Of a stretch of 44,820 bases of DNA, positions 14,671 to 24,432 are shown one piece after another. This DNA is from Fastidiosipila sp. GTDB lineage: Bacteria; Bacillota; Clostridia; Saccharofermentanales; DTU023. The stretch is from contig DUQI01000059.1 in NCBI GenBank assembly GCA_012837885.1, positions 1-44,820 of the forward strand, in the 5' to 3' direction. The first letter of the stretch is position 1, and each line of letters starts with the position of its first letter. The position numbers were made by a program, and so were the translations under genes. The notes beneath the pieces were generated by a model. The model did not search any database. It had not been told where the DNA came from and saw only the letters and a program-made list of their open reading frames with translations.

Positions 14671-15327
14671 ATGAAACGCATTTTGTTTATTGAAGACGAT
14701 CCGACGATCAGAAGTGCTTTGACCTTCAGCCTGGAGCGGGAAGGATATCAGGTGGAAAACGCCGATAAAGTCAAAGACGCCTTGAATATCAAGGTGGAGA
14801 CTTTCGATCTGATCTTGCTCGACATCGGACTGCCGGACGGCAGCGGCTACGAGCTCTGCCGCGCCTATCAAGGCCGCGGCACGCCGATCCTGATTCTCTC
14901 GGCGCTCGACGATGAACCGAATGTCGTGATGGGACTGGAGCTCGGTGCCGTCGATTACGTGACGAAGCCGTTTCGCCTGAGAGAGCTTCTGACCCGCATC
15001 CGCGGCATCCTGCAGCGTTCGGAAAAACAGACGGTCACGTCTTTTACGAAAGGATCGGTACGACTCGATTCGCAGTCGGCAAAAGTGTTCAAAGACGATG
15101 AAGAGATCGTGCTCTCGGCGCTCGAATACCGCTTGCTGCTCCTCTTTTTTACGAACAAAGGGCATGTCATGTCGCGCGATCAGATTTTTGCCAGTCTGTG
15201 GGATATCGATGCCGAATTCATCAGTGACAATACGTTGACGGTCTATGTCAAAAGGATAAGAGAAAAGCTTGACATGCCTGACATCATCGAGACGGTGCGT
15301 GGCATCGGCTACGTCCTAAATCCATGA
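14671..15327 (+). CDS. OmpR/PhoB-family response regulator
   Basis: A 218-residue regulator. The receiver has the acidic pair EDD (9-10), phosphoacceptor Asp51 in LILLDIGLPDG, and the Lys in DYVTKPF. The C-terminal winged helix shows LSALEYRLLLLFFTNKGHVMSRDQIF and the recognition stretch SDNTLTVYVKRIREKL. The start follows GTGAGGACAAACG. It overlaps the kinase gene by ATGA, so the pair is cotranslated. The ABC transporter genes immediately downstream and the phased AGTCAC repeats before them suggest it controls that transporter, as BceR-type regulators do. Confidence 0.9.
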   Translation: MKRILFIEDDPTIRSALTFSLEREGYQVENADKVKDALNIKVETFDLILLDIGLPDGSGYELCRAYQGRGTPILILSALDDEPNVVMGLELGAVDYVTKPFRLRELLTRIRGILQRSEKQTVTSFTKGSVRLDSQSAKVFKDDEEIVLSALEYRLLLLFFTNKGHVMSRDQIFASLWDIDAEFISDNTLTVYVKRIREKLDMPDIIETVRGIGYVLNP

Positions 15328-16310
15328 TCTGGCGCGACCGAGCCAATCGCTATGCATTTTTTTGCTGGCTCTTGCTGACGGCGGCCGGTATCACGCTGCT
15401 TCGTGTTACTTCCGTCTCGCCCTGGATTTTGCTCGCAGGCTTTTCTTTTTTGTCGCTTCTCATTTTTTTCTATGTGGCCGGTCGGCGCGCGATCCAATTG
15501 TCGAGACTTTCATCTCTCGTGCGCGAAGTGCTCGCCGGTCAGGACCATTTCGATTTCGGTAGATATCGGGAAGGTGAACTGTACGTGCTCGCCGCCGATT
15601 TGCAAAAGATCGCCGGTGCTTACCGCGAGCGGACATCCGCCTTGAAGCGTGATAAAGCGTATCTCTATGATGCGATCTCCGATATCTCGCATCAATTGAA
15701 GACGCCGATCACGTCGCTCTATGTGATCTCTGATGTGTTGAGAAAGCCGCTCAGCGAAAAAGAAAAATCCATCTTCGAACAGCAGTTGAACCAGCAGATT
15801 GAAAGGCTCGACTGGCTCGTCAAGAGTCTTCTCACACTGGCCAAACTCGATGCCGATGCCGTGATCTTCAATAAGCAGAAAACGACCCTCGGCCAGATCG
15901 CGCGACGCGCCTTCGCTCCGCTCGCGATCAAGGCCGATCTCGAAGATCTGACCGTGTCGATCAGAGGCGATCTACATGCGACGCTGGAGGTCGACGAAAA
16001 CTGGCTCGTCGAAGCGCTCGGCAACGTCATTAAAAATGCCCTGGAGCATGCCGAACCAAAAAGTGAGATCGTGATCGAATGTCAGGATCTGCCGATGTCG
16101 AAGCTGATCTTTGTGAGCAATACCGGCACTGTCGAGAAAGAGGAGCTGACGCATGTATTCGATCGCTTCTACAAGCGTCCGGCTGCCGACAATGACAGTA
16201 TCGGTATCGGCCTGAGTATTACGAAAGCCGTCGTGCAGGCGCAGGGCGGTCGGGTGGAGGCTGTTTCCGAAGATGGTAGAACGATCTTTTCTCTGCGCTT
16301 TCCCAAGTGA
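15324..16310 (+). CDS. Sensor histidine kinase, intramembrane-sensing type
   Basis: A 328-residue kinase. Two hydrophobic helices (about 11-27 and 33-53) are separated by only a few residues, so there is almost no extracellular sensor, as in BceS-type kinases that listen to an ABC permease. A linker follows, then the H-box DISHQLKTPITS with His123, the N-box ALGNVIKNALEHAE, DRFYKRP and the G-box GIGLSITKAV. It phosphorylates the response regulator encoded just upstream. The transporter permease with which it would associate is probably the one encoded from 16453. Confidence 0.9.
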   Translation: MIWRDRANRYAFFCWLLLTAAGITLLRVTSVSPWILLAGFSFLSLLIFFYVAGRRAIQLSRLSSLVREVLAGQDHFDFGRYREGELYVLAADLQKIAGAYRERTSALKRDKAYLYDAISDISHQLKTPITSLYVISDVLRKPLSEKEKSIFEQQLNQQIERLDWLVKSLLTLAKLDADAVIFNKQKTTLGQIARRAFAPLAIKADLEDLTVSIRGDLHATLEVDENWLVEALGNVIKNALEHAEPKSEIVIECQDLPMSKLIFVSNTGTVEKEELTHVFDRFYKRPAADNDSIGIGLSITKAVVQAQGGRVEAVSEDGRTIFSLRFPK

Positions 16311-16316
16311 ATAAAC

Positions 16317-16345
16317 AGTCACGTACGTAGTCACCGCCTAGTCAC
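16317..16345 (+). promoter_or_regulatory. Three phased AGTCAC repeats, probable response-regulator operator
   Basis: AGTCAC occurs at 16317-16322, 16329-16334 and 16340-16345. The starts are 12 and 11 bases apart, one helical turn, the direct-repeat layout bound by OmpR/PhoB-family regulators. They lie just after the kinase gene and about 110 bases before the permease start, with possible -10 sequences at 16350-16370. The likely binder is the adjacent response regulator. Confidence 0.55.
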
Positions 16346-16384
16346 CTCGTATCGATAAGGTGTAGATGGAAAGGCGGTTTTAAA

Positions 16385-16456
16385 ATGGAAAGAAGAAAGA
16401 TCAATGACCACCGCGTTCGTATGAAGTCCGTGCAGTCAGGAGGCGATGTCGTATGA
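16385..16456 (+). CDS. Possible 23-residue ORF coupled to the ABC permease
   Basis: An ATG at 16385 follows GGAAAGGCGG with usable spacing and opens 23 codons, strongly basic at the start (MERRKINDHRVRMK), ending in TGA at 16454-16456. The stop overlaps the permease ATG as ATGA. The permease also has its own GGAGG site inside this frame. It could be a leader peptide that couples translation, or a chance frame. Confidence 0.35.
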   Translation: MERRKINDHRVRMKSVQSGGDVV

Positions 16457-18948
16457 AAATTATCGGTTCACTGGCGCTTCGTTCACTGAAGAAGAACCGT
16501 ACGTCGACCGTTGTCACGCTGGTCGGTATCGTACTCAGTTTCTCACTGATGTTCAGTGTGCTTCTCTTTGCCAATAGTTTCATCCGGTTCTTTGGCGACA
16601 CGATGAAAGCGCAGTACGGCAAAGCGGAACTGGTCATCGATTACATCGACAAAGCGTCGGCAGACTCTCTCAAGATGCCGGAGCAGGTGATCGATTACAG
16701 TCGCGTAGCGTGGCTCGGCAGTGCGAAATTCGCCGAAAACAACCATTATTATCATTACTTCAACGTCGTCGGTATGACGGTCGGCGACGAGACTTTCCCA
16801 TTACTTTTGAAAGAAGGACGCCTACCGGAGAAACCAGGCGAAGCCGTGATCACGGAATCGATGAGCGCCGGCCAGTATGGCGATATGCAGATCGGTGATG
16901 AAATCACGTCACCGCTCTATTCCCTGCAAGACAAGGCAGGCCGCACGCATTTCGGCGTCGATGACAGCGATATGACGTATGTGGAACTCGGTAGCGTCGA
17001 CTTCACGGTCGTCGGTGTGCTGGAAAACAATCCTCTCGCTTTTTATGCGTCGAGACCAGGGTGTTTCGTCTACATGACAAAAGCCGAGATCGCAAAAAGC
17101 CCATGGCAGCAATTGCGACTGGTCACCGGACCGATCGATCAGGCAGGCATAGACGCCATAGCCGATGAATTAGATGCCGGTTCGGGGCGTCCTCTCTCGG
17201 TTAACCATAATCTCCTTCAGTCATATCCTAGGTTTCCTTCAGGCCCGAAGCTCCTGATCTACGCTTTTGCGACCGTGTTACTGATTATCGTCGGCTTGGC
17301 CGGCATTGGGCTGATCCAAAACGCCTTCCTCATCTCGTTTACGAAGCGTGCCAGAGAGTTGTCGCTTCTATCGAGTATCGGTATGACGACGAGACAACGA
17401 ACGACCCTCTCCTTATACGAAGGTCTACTCTTATTCGTGCTAGCCTTACCGCTCGGTTTTGGTTTGGCTGTACTAGCCATGTCGATTCTCATGGTCGTAC
17501 TGAATCCGATCTTGCAGCGGACGATGAATACGGGCGTTGAGATCTCCCTTCTTATCGATTGGCAGTCTCTCGTTCTGATCGCCGTCTCCGGTCTGATCAT
17601 GATCTTTGTAGCGTCGATCCTACCTGTTTTCAAGAGCCGTCACTTGTCGCCCGTAGCCGGCATCAGGAAACAGACCGATATCCGGATACCGGCAAAAAAT
17701 CTGAGCGCACCCGGCTGGCTGAGGCGCATCGGCGGTATGGAAAGTGAAGTCGCCTGGAAGAACATGAAACGAAACAAAAGACCGTTTCGGGCTACGCTCG
17801 TCGCCTTGGTCTTCAGTCTCGTCTTGTATCTTTCGTTAGCGAGCATCATCGCCTACGCCGAGTCGGCGTCCGGGTTTGCCTCGACGGGGCTGCAGCCGGA
17901 CATCCTTCTGGCATCGGCCGATGAAACCCTGATCGGAAAAGAAAAAGAAATCTTCGCCCTGCTCGATACAGCGTCGGGAATCGAAAAGCGTCAGATCGTG
18001 TATAGCGCGTCGATCAATCAGGCGGATTCGGACGGTGTACTGACACATCAAGCAAAAGAGCTGTTCTTGTCGGAAGACACGTTCATATCGAAGTTAACCT
18101 CGTTTGATGACGTCACGATGCAGCAGGTCATGACGGAGATCGGACGTACGGAACCGCTTAAAAAAGGTGAAGTCATCCTGATCAACTCTGCAGCCCGATA
18201 CGATGAGACGATCCAGGCGGTAAAGATCTACGAGAAAGCGCCGACCGTATTGAATAACGTCTTCACTTATGACGAGGCAAAACGCACTGATCTCAGCGTC
18301 GTAGAGGTGATCGACCGTCCGCTAAAAACGTACAATGTCTGGATGGCGCCGTTTGTGATCGCCTCGAAAGAAACGCTGGCGGAAGCCGATCAGTTATATA
18401 CGAGCGTCAACTTATATGCCAAAGATGCCGATTACCAGTCGCTTATCTTTGAACTGAGGAGCGAGGTTAGAGAAAGACAATTCGACTTCGAGGTCAACGA
18501 TACGGGACGATTCGACCGACAGACAAGGGACACGATGCTCCTTGCGAGAATTATCCTGTTCGGCTTTGCCACGGTCATCGCCTTGATCGGACTGTCGAAT
18601 CTCTACAACAGCCTGATCGCCTCTCTCCAGTACCGTAAAGGTGAATTCGCGATGCTGCGTGCCGTCGGGATGAGCGACAAGGCCACGAATAAGATGATCC
18701 GCATCGAGAGTCTTTTCTACGGCATGAAATTGATCTTGTTCGGTATTCCGATCGCTGTGCTTGTCAGTTTCCTGATTCACCGTTATCTGAACCAGAACAT
18801 AAATATCCCGTTTATCGTACCCGTCTTGCACTATGCGATTGCGAGTGTGGCCGTATTGATTATCGTCTATCTGATGATGTGGAGTGGCTCTACCCGCGCG
18901 AGGCAAGGCGTGATCGCGGACGAATTGAAGCATCAGATGGAGGCCTAG
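16453..18948 (+). CDS. FtsX-like ABC transporter permease (BceB/MacB-like)
   Basis: An 831-residue membrane protein made of two similar halves. Each half has an N-terminal helix followed by an extracytoplasmic domain and an FtsX block of three helices; the first block contains RARELSLLSSIGMTTRQR, the second YRKGEFAMLRAVGMSDKA. KNMKRNKRPFRATLVAL marks the start of the second half. Such permeases work with a MacB/LolD-class ATPase, encoded next, in peptide-antibiotic resistance or lipoprotein and peptide export. The GGAGG site and a short coupled frame precede the start. It is intact, while its paralogue downstream is frameshifted. The adjacent two-component system suggests antimicrobial-peptide sensing. 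Confidence 0.85.
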   Translation: MKIIGSLALRSLKKNRTSTVVTLVGIVLSFSLMFSVLLFANSFIRFFGDTMKAQYGKAELVIDYIDKASADSLKMPEQVIDYSRVAWLGSAKFAENNHYYHYFNVVGMTVGDETFPLLLKEGRLPEKPGEAVITESMSAGQYGDMQIGDEITSPLYSLQDKAGRTHFGVDDSDMTYVELGSVDFTVVGVLENNPLAFYASRPGCFVYMTKAEIAKSPWQQLRLVTGPIDQAGIDAIADELDAGSGRPLSVNHNLLQSYPRFPSGPKLLIYAFATVLLIIVGLAGIGLIQNAFLISFTKRARELSLLSSIGMTTRQRTTLSLYEGLLLFVLALPLGFGLAVLAMSILMVVLNPILQRTMNTGVEISLLIDWQSLVLIAVSGLIMIFVASILPVFKSRHLSPVAGIRKQTDIRIPAKNLSAPGWLRRIGGMESEVAWKNMKRNKRPFRATLVALVFSLVLYLSLASIIAYAESASGFASTGLQPDILLASADETLIGKEKEIFALLDTASGIEKRQIVYSASINQADSDGVLTHQAKELFLSEDTFISKLTSFDDVTMQQVMTEIGRTEPLKKGEVILINSAARYDETIQAVKIYEKAPTVLNNVFTYDEAKRTDLSVVEVIDRPLKTYNVWMAPFVIASKETLAEADQLYTSVNLYAKDADYQSLIFELRSEVRERQFDFEVNDTGRFDRQTRDTMLLARIILFGFATVIALIGLSNLYNSLIASLQYRKGEFAMLRAVGMSDKATNKMIRIESLFYGMKLILFGIPIAVLVSFLIHRYLNQNINIPFIVPVLHYAIASVAVLIIVYLMMWSGSTRARQGVIADELKHQMEA

Positions 18949-18949
18949 G

Positions 18950-19696
18950 ATGAACCGGAACGCTACATTGTCAGAAACGAAAGTGAATCATGAGTTAGGA
19001 GAGAAGAAACATATGGCGATTTTGGAAGTTCGCAATTTGAGTAAATATTACGGTAAAGATGAGACACTGGTAAGAGCGCTTGACGACGTGTCACTCGTCG
19101 TCGAACGCGGTGACTTCGTCGCCATCGTCGGTGCCTCTGGATCGGGCAAGAGCACCCTGATGCACCTGATCGGCGGTGTCGATCGTCCGACTTCGGGTGA
19201 AGTGGTGATCGACGGACAGAGCATCTACGAACTGAGTGAAGACAATCTGGCCATTTTTCGAAGACGTCAGGTCGGTCTGATCTATCAGTTCAACAACCTG
19301 ATCCCGATTCTCAATGTCAAAGAGAACATCACCTTGCCGCTGTTATTGGACGGTCAGTCGATCGACGGAGCCGCACTGAATCAATTGATCGACAGGTTGG
19401 AACTCGGCGCCCATATCGCAAAACTACCGAACCAGCTATCCGGCGGACAGCAGCAGCGCGTGTCGATCGGTCGATCCTTAATCTACCGCCCATCGATCGT
19501 GTTGGCGGATGAACCGACCGGTAACCTCGATAGTGAAAACAGTATGGAGGTCGTCCGCCTGCTCGACGAGAGCAATCGCGATTTCAACCAGACCATCATA
19601 ATCATCACGCATGATGAACGGGTGGCCAGGGCTGCCAAGCGGATCATCACGCTGGCTGATGGAAAGATCGTATCGGATGAAAGAATAAGGCGATGA
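18950..19696 (+). CDS. ABC transporter ATP-binding protein (LolD/MacB/BceA class)
   Basis: A 248-residue ATPase. Walker A GASGSGKST, Q-loop YQFNNL, signature LSGGQQQR, Walker B IVLADEPTG and the switch His in IITHDERV are all intact. The class powers FtsX-type permeases, and permease genes flank it on both sides. The ATG at 18950 has GGAGG 6 bases upstream, partly inside the permease stop region. A second in-frame ATG at 19013 with AGGAGAG also fits and would remove a 21-residue extension not typical of the family. The stop overlaps the following permease start by four bases. Confidence 0.9.
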   Translation: MNRNATLSETKVNHELGEKKHMAILEVRNLSKYYGKDETLVRALDDVSLVVERGDFVAIVGASGSGKSTLMHLIGGVDRPTSGEVVIDGQSIYELSEDNLAIFRRRQVGLIYQFNNLIPILNVKENITLPLLLDGQSIDGAALNQLIDRLELGAHIAKLPNQLSGGQQQRVSIGRSLIYRPSIVLADEPTGNLDSENSMEVVRLLDESNRDFNQTIIIITHDERVARAAKRIITLADGKIVSDERIRR

Positions 19697-22249
19697 ATCT
19701 TGTCAGCCGGCTCGCCATACGCTCGATGTTTCGAAACGGCAATTCGACTGTCGTTAAGCTGGCCGGCCTGATTCTCAGCTTTTCATTACTTTTTTCGGTG
19801 TTGATCATGCTGAGCAGCATGTACGACTTCATTCTCGATACGAGAAAAGAGAGCAGTGACAACGTCGATTTGACAATGCAAGTGCTTTCGAAAGATAGGT
19901 CGACGACCTCTCGTTACCGGACGAGATTAAAAGCATGAGCCGGGTGTCGTTACTCGGAGGCATTTTCTCCGAAAAAACGAATTCACCGCATGAGCACATT
20001 GCTTACGCCGGATTTTTGCCGGACGATAAGATCTCGTTTACCCTGATCGCCGGACATATGCCGAAAAAGCCGGGTGAGGCTGTGATCAGTACGACGGTCA
20101 ACATTGTGGGCGAAGAGGTTTACCGGCCGGGCGACATCGCCACGTTTCCCCTCGAGCGGATGAAAGATGAACGCAGACAGGTGGTGCTCGCACCGCGAGG
20201 CGCCCACGGTGAGACAAAGCTTTTTTCGAAGGAACCGGTCGAATCAAGAACCGTGACGATCGTCGGCATCACGGCGAACAGTCCGCTTGACACATATACA
20301 GGCATGCCCGCCGTCTATGAGTACATGGATGAAACGACGATCGCGGACAGCCCGTACCAACAGCTTCGCTTACAGACCGGGGCGCTGTCTTCAGGGGAAT
20401 TCCATGACCTGATTCAGACGCTGAATGCCGAAGTACCGCTGGCAAGCGTGGTCAAAAATACTGATCTGACCGATATGTATCCCGGCTCCGGCTCGTTGTT
20501 TCGGATCAGTCTGTTTACGATGACGGCCATCATCCTAGCCATTTTTGGTATAGCCGGCGTCTTGTTGATTCAGAACACGTTTTTTCTCTCATTTTCGGAA
20601 AGAACGAGAGAGCTGTCTTTGCTTTCAAGTGTCGGAATGACCTCAAGGCAAAGGTTCGGTCTAGCCATGACTGAAGGATTTTTTCTTTTTTCTGTAGCCT
20701 TTCCCACTGGTTTTCTGCTCGCTTATGTCTGGAACCATTTCTTTGGTGTCGCGGTCACGCCGCTTTTGCAACGTGAGTTCATGTCGCAGGCTATACTGCG
20801 GCCGGTCATCAACATAGATCTGCTGGTGAGCACCTTCGTCATTGGCCTGGCTTTCGTCTTACTGGCGACGTTCCTACCCGTCATGAAGAGTCGACGTATT
20901 TCACCTATCACCGCTATGCGAAGGCAAGACGACATCAAGTTGACCGCGACGGCGGTTCGGACGAGTGGCTGGTGGAAAGGCAAGAAGATTGAGGCCGACC
21001 TGGCGAGGAAGAACATGAAACGAAACAAAAAGCCGTTTCGTGCCACGCTCGTCTCGATCACGTTCAGTCTCGTCTTGTTCTTGCTCACGCTCAGTATTGT
21101 CGGGTTTGCCAAACAAGGAGCAACGGCTGCCATGGTTGAACCCGACTGGGATGCGACGATCTATGGTTCAGGTGAAGGCAGTGATGCTTCAAAAATCATG
21201 GACGAGATCAAGCCGTTGATACAGCAGAAGGGAGTCGAAGACGCCGTCGTCTGTTACAAGCTATCGGCAACGACGACTGCCGTTTCTTCCGATCTCACGC
21301 GGGATGCAAAAGCGCTCTATGGAGACCGCATCGATATCGACGTGTGTGCCTTCGACGAGGTGACTTTAAGCAGATTAACCACCGAGCTTGAGTGGGAAAA
21401 AACGGTGGCTGAAGGCGAGGCTATACTGTTCAATCAAATAGCTGATCCAGCCTCTAAAAAGCGAACGACGAAAGCGGGAGCAATCTTCGAGCATGTACCA
21501 GATCAAATCGTTTTGAACAGATGTACGGCGAAAGGAATGCCGGAGAAGATAGTGAGTGGAAAGAAGCGAAGCGCCAGTTGGGAACTGTGGATATCGTGCA
21601 TACAGTAAATCGCGCACTACCGGCCTGGCCCGATGAGCGTGCATCTTTGTCACTGCTCGTTAGCATAGATACGATGCGGGCCCTTGAACCGCAGGAGGTG
21701 CAGCTAGAAGTGCACATGAAGATTGATTCGGCGATGCGAGGTGATGTTTTGCTCGACCTGCAGGCAGCGATCAAGCCACTTGGTAACGACTTTCGTCTCG
21801 TCGAAAACAGAGGAAGCTCAGGTCAACATCTGATGTTACTCTCGCTCGTCCGCATAACCCTAAGCGGTTTTGCCACAATTATGGGATTGATCGGTCTTTT
21901 GAATCTTTACAACAGTCTTATGTTCTCATTGATGCACCGTCGTAAAGAATTTGCGATGCTTCGCTCAGTCGGTATGACGAAACAACATATCTCCGCTATG
22001 ATCCGTCTCGAGAGTCTGATGTACGGTTTCAAGGTACTCTGCTTTGGGGTGCCGATCGCAGTGCTCCTTACGTTTGTCGTGTTTTCATTCTTGAATAATC
22101 CTGAGATCACGTTTGACGTTCCCGTCTTATCTTATGTGCTGACCGCTGCTTTTATCTTCCTGTTGATCCATCTCATTATGAAGAGCGGCACGATGATCGC
22201 GAGAAGCGGCAACATCGCCGACACGCTGAAACGTGAGGTGGATTATTAA
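19693..22249 (+). pseudogene. Second FtsX-like ABC permease, broken by two frameshifts
   Basis: Three overlapping frames (19693-19938, 19935-21608, 21521-22249) together match the intact permease upstream from end to end, at about 850 residues against 831. The first break is near 19890-19910: after it the -1 frame reads DDLSLPDEIKSMSRVSLLGG, aligning with ADSLKMPEQVIDYSRVAWLG of the intact paralogue. The second is near 21505-21530, where IFEHVPDQIVLN passes to MYGERNAGED. Both need a shift into the -1 frame, as one lost base each would give. No slippery heptamer is obvious at either site. It keeps the paralogue motifs RTRELSLLSSVGMTSRQR and KNMKRNKKPFRATLVS. Either a recent pseudogene or two sequencing deletions. 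Confidence 0.8.
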
Positions 22250-22507
22250 TCGACATGCAAGTTAAGAGATGACTCCATAATTCAGAAGAATGGAAAACGT
22301 CGAGAGAGTCGTCAGGTACCGTCTGGCTTTACCGAGTGCGATATTCTAATAGCCATAAACACTGGAACTCGACATGACGGCAGTTAGCGGAAGTAAGCGT
22401 CTTCCCGATTTCAACGATTTCTCCGAATGCTTTTTGCATAACTGGTTTGGTTTGGAATTCACCATACGTTGGTTGCTGTTTTGGTGTGAAGAAAGGATAT
22501 CGTAAGC

Positions 22508-23428
22508 ATGGCAAAAGAGAAAAAAGAGACAGAAATAAATAATACTGGAAAAGACGACGTTCAGAAAATAGAGAAGCGAAGCGATAAGATTACGGCTGAA
22601 AAACTGGCGACCAGACCCGGCAAGGAAGTCAGTATGGAAACGGCGCCTCTGTTCGATGATGATTATCCCGGTTCGAATCGTCTACGCGGTAAAGTGGCCT
22701 TGATCACGGGCGGTGACAGCGGCATCGGACGGGCCGTCGCCGTCGGATTCGCGAAAGAAGGCGCAAAAGTCGTCATCTCATATTTGAACGAAGTCCAAGA
22801 CGCAAAAGATACGGTGGCCTATATCGAGGACCTCGGAGGAGATGCCGCCTCCTTGGCAGGAGACGTCGGTGATCCGGCGTTTTGCAAAAAGCTGGTCGCC
22901 GAAACGATCAAGCGATACGGCAAGCTCGATATTCTGGTGAACAATGCGGCGGAGCAGCACCCGCAAGAGTCTATTCTCGATATTACCAAGGATCAGTTGG
23001 AGACCACTTTCAGGACAAATATCTTCAGCATGTTTTATATGGTACAAGCCGCGTTGGAGCATCTTGAAGAAGGAGCATGCATCATTAATACGTCGTCGGT
23101 CACTGCGTACGAAGGTCATGACACACTGCTCGACTATGCCAGTACGAAGGGAGCGATCACGACATTTACCAGGTCACTCGCAAAGAGTCTGGCGGGTAAA
23201 AAAATCCGTGTGAACGCCGTCGCGCCTGGCCCCATCTGGACGCCACTCATTCCTTCGACTTATGAAGGAGAGAACGTATCGGAGTTTGGCAAGAACACGC
23301 TGTGGCAGCGTGCCGGACAACCGGTTGAACTTGTCGAATCGTATATCTTCTTTGCCAGTGACCGTGCATCGAGCTATATCACGGGACAGGCCATACATGT
23401 GAACGGTGGTCGATTCGTCACGAACTGA
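22508..23428 (+). CDS. SDR family oxidoreductase, general stress protein type (YdaD/YhxC-like)
   Basis: A 306-residue short-chain dehydrogenase with a 50-residue charged N-terminal extension, as in the YdaD/YhxC group. The cofactor motif is TGGDSGIGRA, followed by NNAAEQ, the catalytic Ser in INTSSVTAYEG, and YASTKGA giving Tyr and Lys. The C-terminal ITGQAIHVNGG is typical. In Bacillus relatives belong to the general stress regulon; the substrate is unknown. The start has AAAGGA about 11 bases upstream. The 258 bases before it hold no gene that I can support. It stands alone before the tRNA. Confidence 0.85.
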   Translation: MAKEKKETEINNTGKDDVQKIEKRSDKITAEKLATRPGKEVSMETAPLFDDDYPGSNRLRGKVALITGGDSGIGRAVAVGFAKEGAKVVISYLNEVQDAKDTVAYIEDLGGDAASLAGDVGDPAFCKKLVAETIKRYGKLDILVNNAAEQHPQESILDITKDQLETTFRTNIFSMFYMVQAALEHLEEGACIINTSSVTAYEGHDTLLDYASTKGAITTFTRSLAKSLAGKKIRVNAVAPGPIWTPLIPSTYEGENVSEFGKNTLWQRAGQPVELVESYIFFASDRASSYITGQAIHVNGGRFVTN

Positions 23429-23475
23429 TCGATAAAATAGAAAACGACTGATCACGACTTTTAGTCGGATCTTGT

Positions 23476-23505
23476 TTGACGTTGACGCGCTTCATAACAT
23501 ATAAT
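23476..23505 (+). promoter_or_regulatory. tRNA-Ser promoter
   Basis: TTGACG (23476-23481), 18 bases, and a perfect TATAAT (23500-23505). The tRNA begins 14 bases after the -10, so the precursor has a short leader. Confidence 0.7.
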
Positions 23506-23519
23506 CGTCAGGCGCGTAC

Positions 23520-23609
23520 GGAGATGTAGCGAAGTTGGCTGTAACGCGCCGCTCTCGAGAAGCGGTTGTCCGCAAGGGCACGTGGGTTCGAATCCCACCA
23601 TCTCCGCCA
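23520..23609 (+). tRNA. tRNA-Ser, anticodon CGA
   Basis: Acceptor arms GGAGATG and CATCTCC close the molecule, with G as discriminator and an encoded CCA at 23607-23609. The anticodon stem CCGCT/AGCGG holds the loop CTCGAGA, anticodon CGA, reading UCG. The long variable arm TTGTCCGCAAGGGCAC and the T arm GTGGGTTCGAATCCCAC are characteristic of a serine tRNA. It is a single gene with its own promoter and terminator. Confidence 0.95.
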
Positions 23610-23615
23610 CAATTT

Positions 23616-23655
23616 GTCCGAAAACTGCCTTGAACAGGTCGTTTTCGGACTTTTT
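23616..23655 (+). terminator. Intrinsic terminator after tRNA-Ser
   Basis: A perfect 10-base-pair stem GTCCGAAAAC / GTTTTCGGAC (23616-23625 with 23641-23650) is followed at once by TTTTT (23651-23655). Confidence 0.85.
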
Positions 23656-23807
23656 CATGGGAAATATTTACCCCTTTTTGGCATAAATTTTGAGATTTTC
23701 AATCAAGGCAATCAGTTCGGTTTAATTTTTACTAATTTTCGGTTCAGCGAACCATGGCGCTGTAGAGGCAATGGTATGCTTGACAAAAATTGAAGGAGCC
23801 TTCGCCT

Positions 23808-24290
23808 ATGGCCGCCTCAGAACGAAAACGCTTCTACCTGAATCCGTATAAAATCATCTTGAGAAAAAAGATCATCGATGGCTTCCGGGCTTTCAGCCGT
23901 GCCGATTACAAGCCGTTACTCGCACTTTATGATGAGAACGTAAGGCAGACGTTTGAAGGCGACCACGCGCTCGGTGGTACGAGGACGAACAAGCAGGACG
24001 TGGAACGCTGGTTTCAGCGTTTCGTCCGACTTCTGCCCTCGACATTCGTCATCAAGGATGTCGTCGTGCAGGGTTGGCCGTGGAATACAAAGGCCATCGT
24101 CGTCTTCGAAGATCATGTGTCGCCGGTAGGCGTCTCACCTTACACGAATCAGGGCATCATGAATACGACCGTCAAGTGGGGCAAGGCGACGTATGTCCAC
24201 ATCTACGTCAACACCCATCTCGTGATCGAAGCCTTGAACGCTCTTTCCAAGCAGGGTGTCGAGGAGGCAGGAGCTGAACCAATCACCTAA
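23808..24290 (+). CDS. SnoaL/NTF2-like protein of unknown function
   Basis: A 160-residue protein. The helix FRAFSRADYKPLLALYDENVRQTFEGDHALGG, the middle helix DVERWFQRFVRLLPSTFVIKDVVVQG and the following strands match the cone-shaped NTF2/SnoaL fold, which holds isomerases, hydrolases and non-enzymatic binders. The start at 23808 is chosen because GAAGGAG lies about 9 bases before it; a TTG at 23790 overlaps that site. An AT-rich stretch with the palindrome GGTTCagcGAACC (23741-23753) lies upstream. No specific function can be assigned. Confidence 0.6.
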   Translation: MAASERKRFYLNPYKIILRKKIIDGFRAFSRADYKPLLALYDENVRQTFEGDHALGGTRTNKQDVERWFQRFVRLLPSTFVIKDVVVQGWPWNTKAIVVFEDHVSPVGVSPYTNQGIMNTTVKWGKATYVHIYVNTHLVIEALNALSKQGVEEAGAEPIT

Positions 24291-24432
24291 CTTACGTGGT
24301 GGCGGTAAGTAGCGGGCTTTATCTGTACCAATATTAGATTTTCTGACCAGACGATCTCGGAAGGCTGGTATATCCACGCAAAACGACCTATGATTGATCA
24401 TGTTGTGATTATTAGTAAAGGTGTGATGTGAA

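Noticed and set aside
14437-15165. 242-codon minus-strand frame
   Set aside because: Opposite the glycosyltransferase end and the response regulator, both well recognised; no ribosome site or family features.
19693-22249. Programmed ribosomal frameshifting in the second permease
   Set aside because: No X-XXY-YYZ slippery heptamer with a downstream structure is visible at either shift, and the intact paralogue needs none.
23429-23475. Possible terminator after the SDR gene
   Set aside because: The CGACTGA/TTTAGTCG pairing is weak, with G-T pairs and no clear T tract, so it was not listed.
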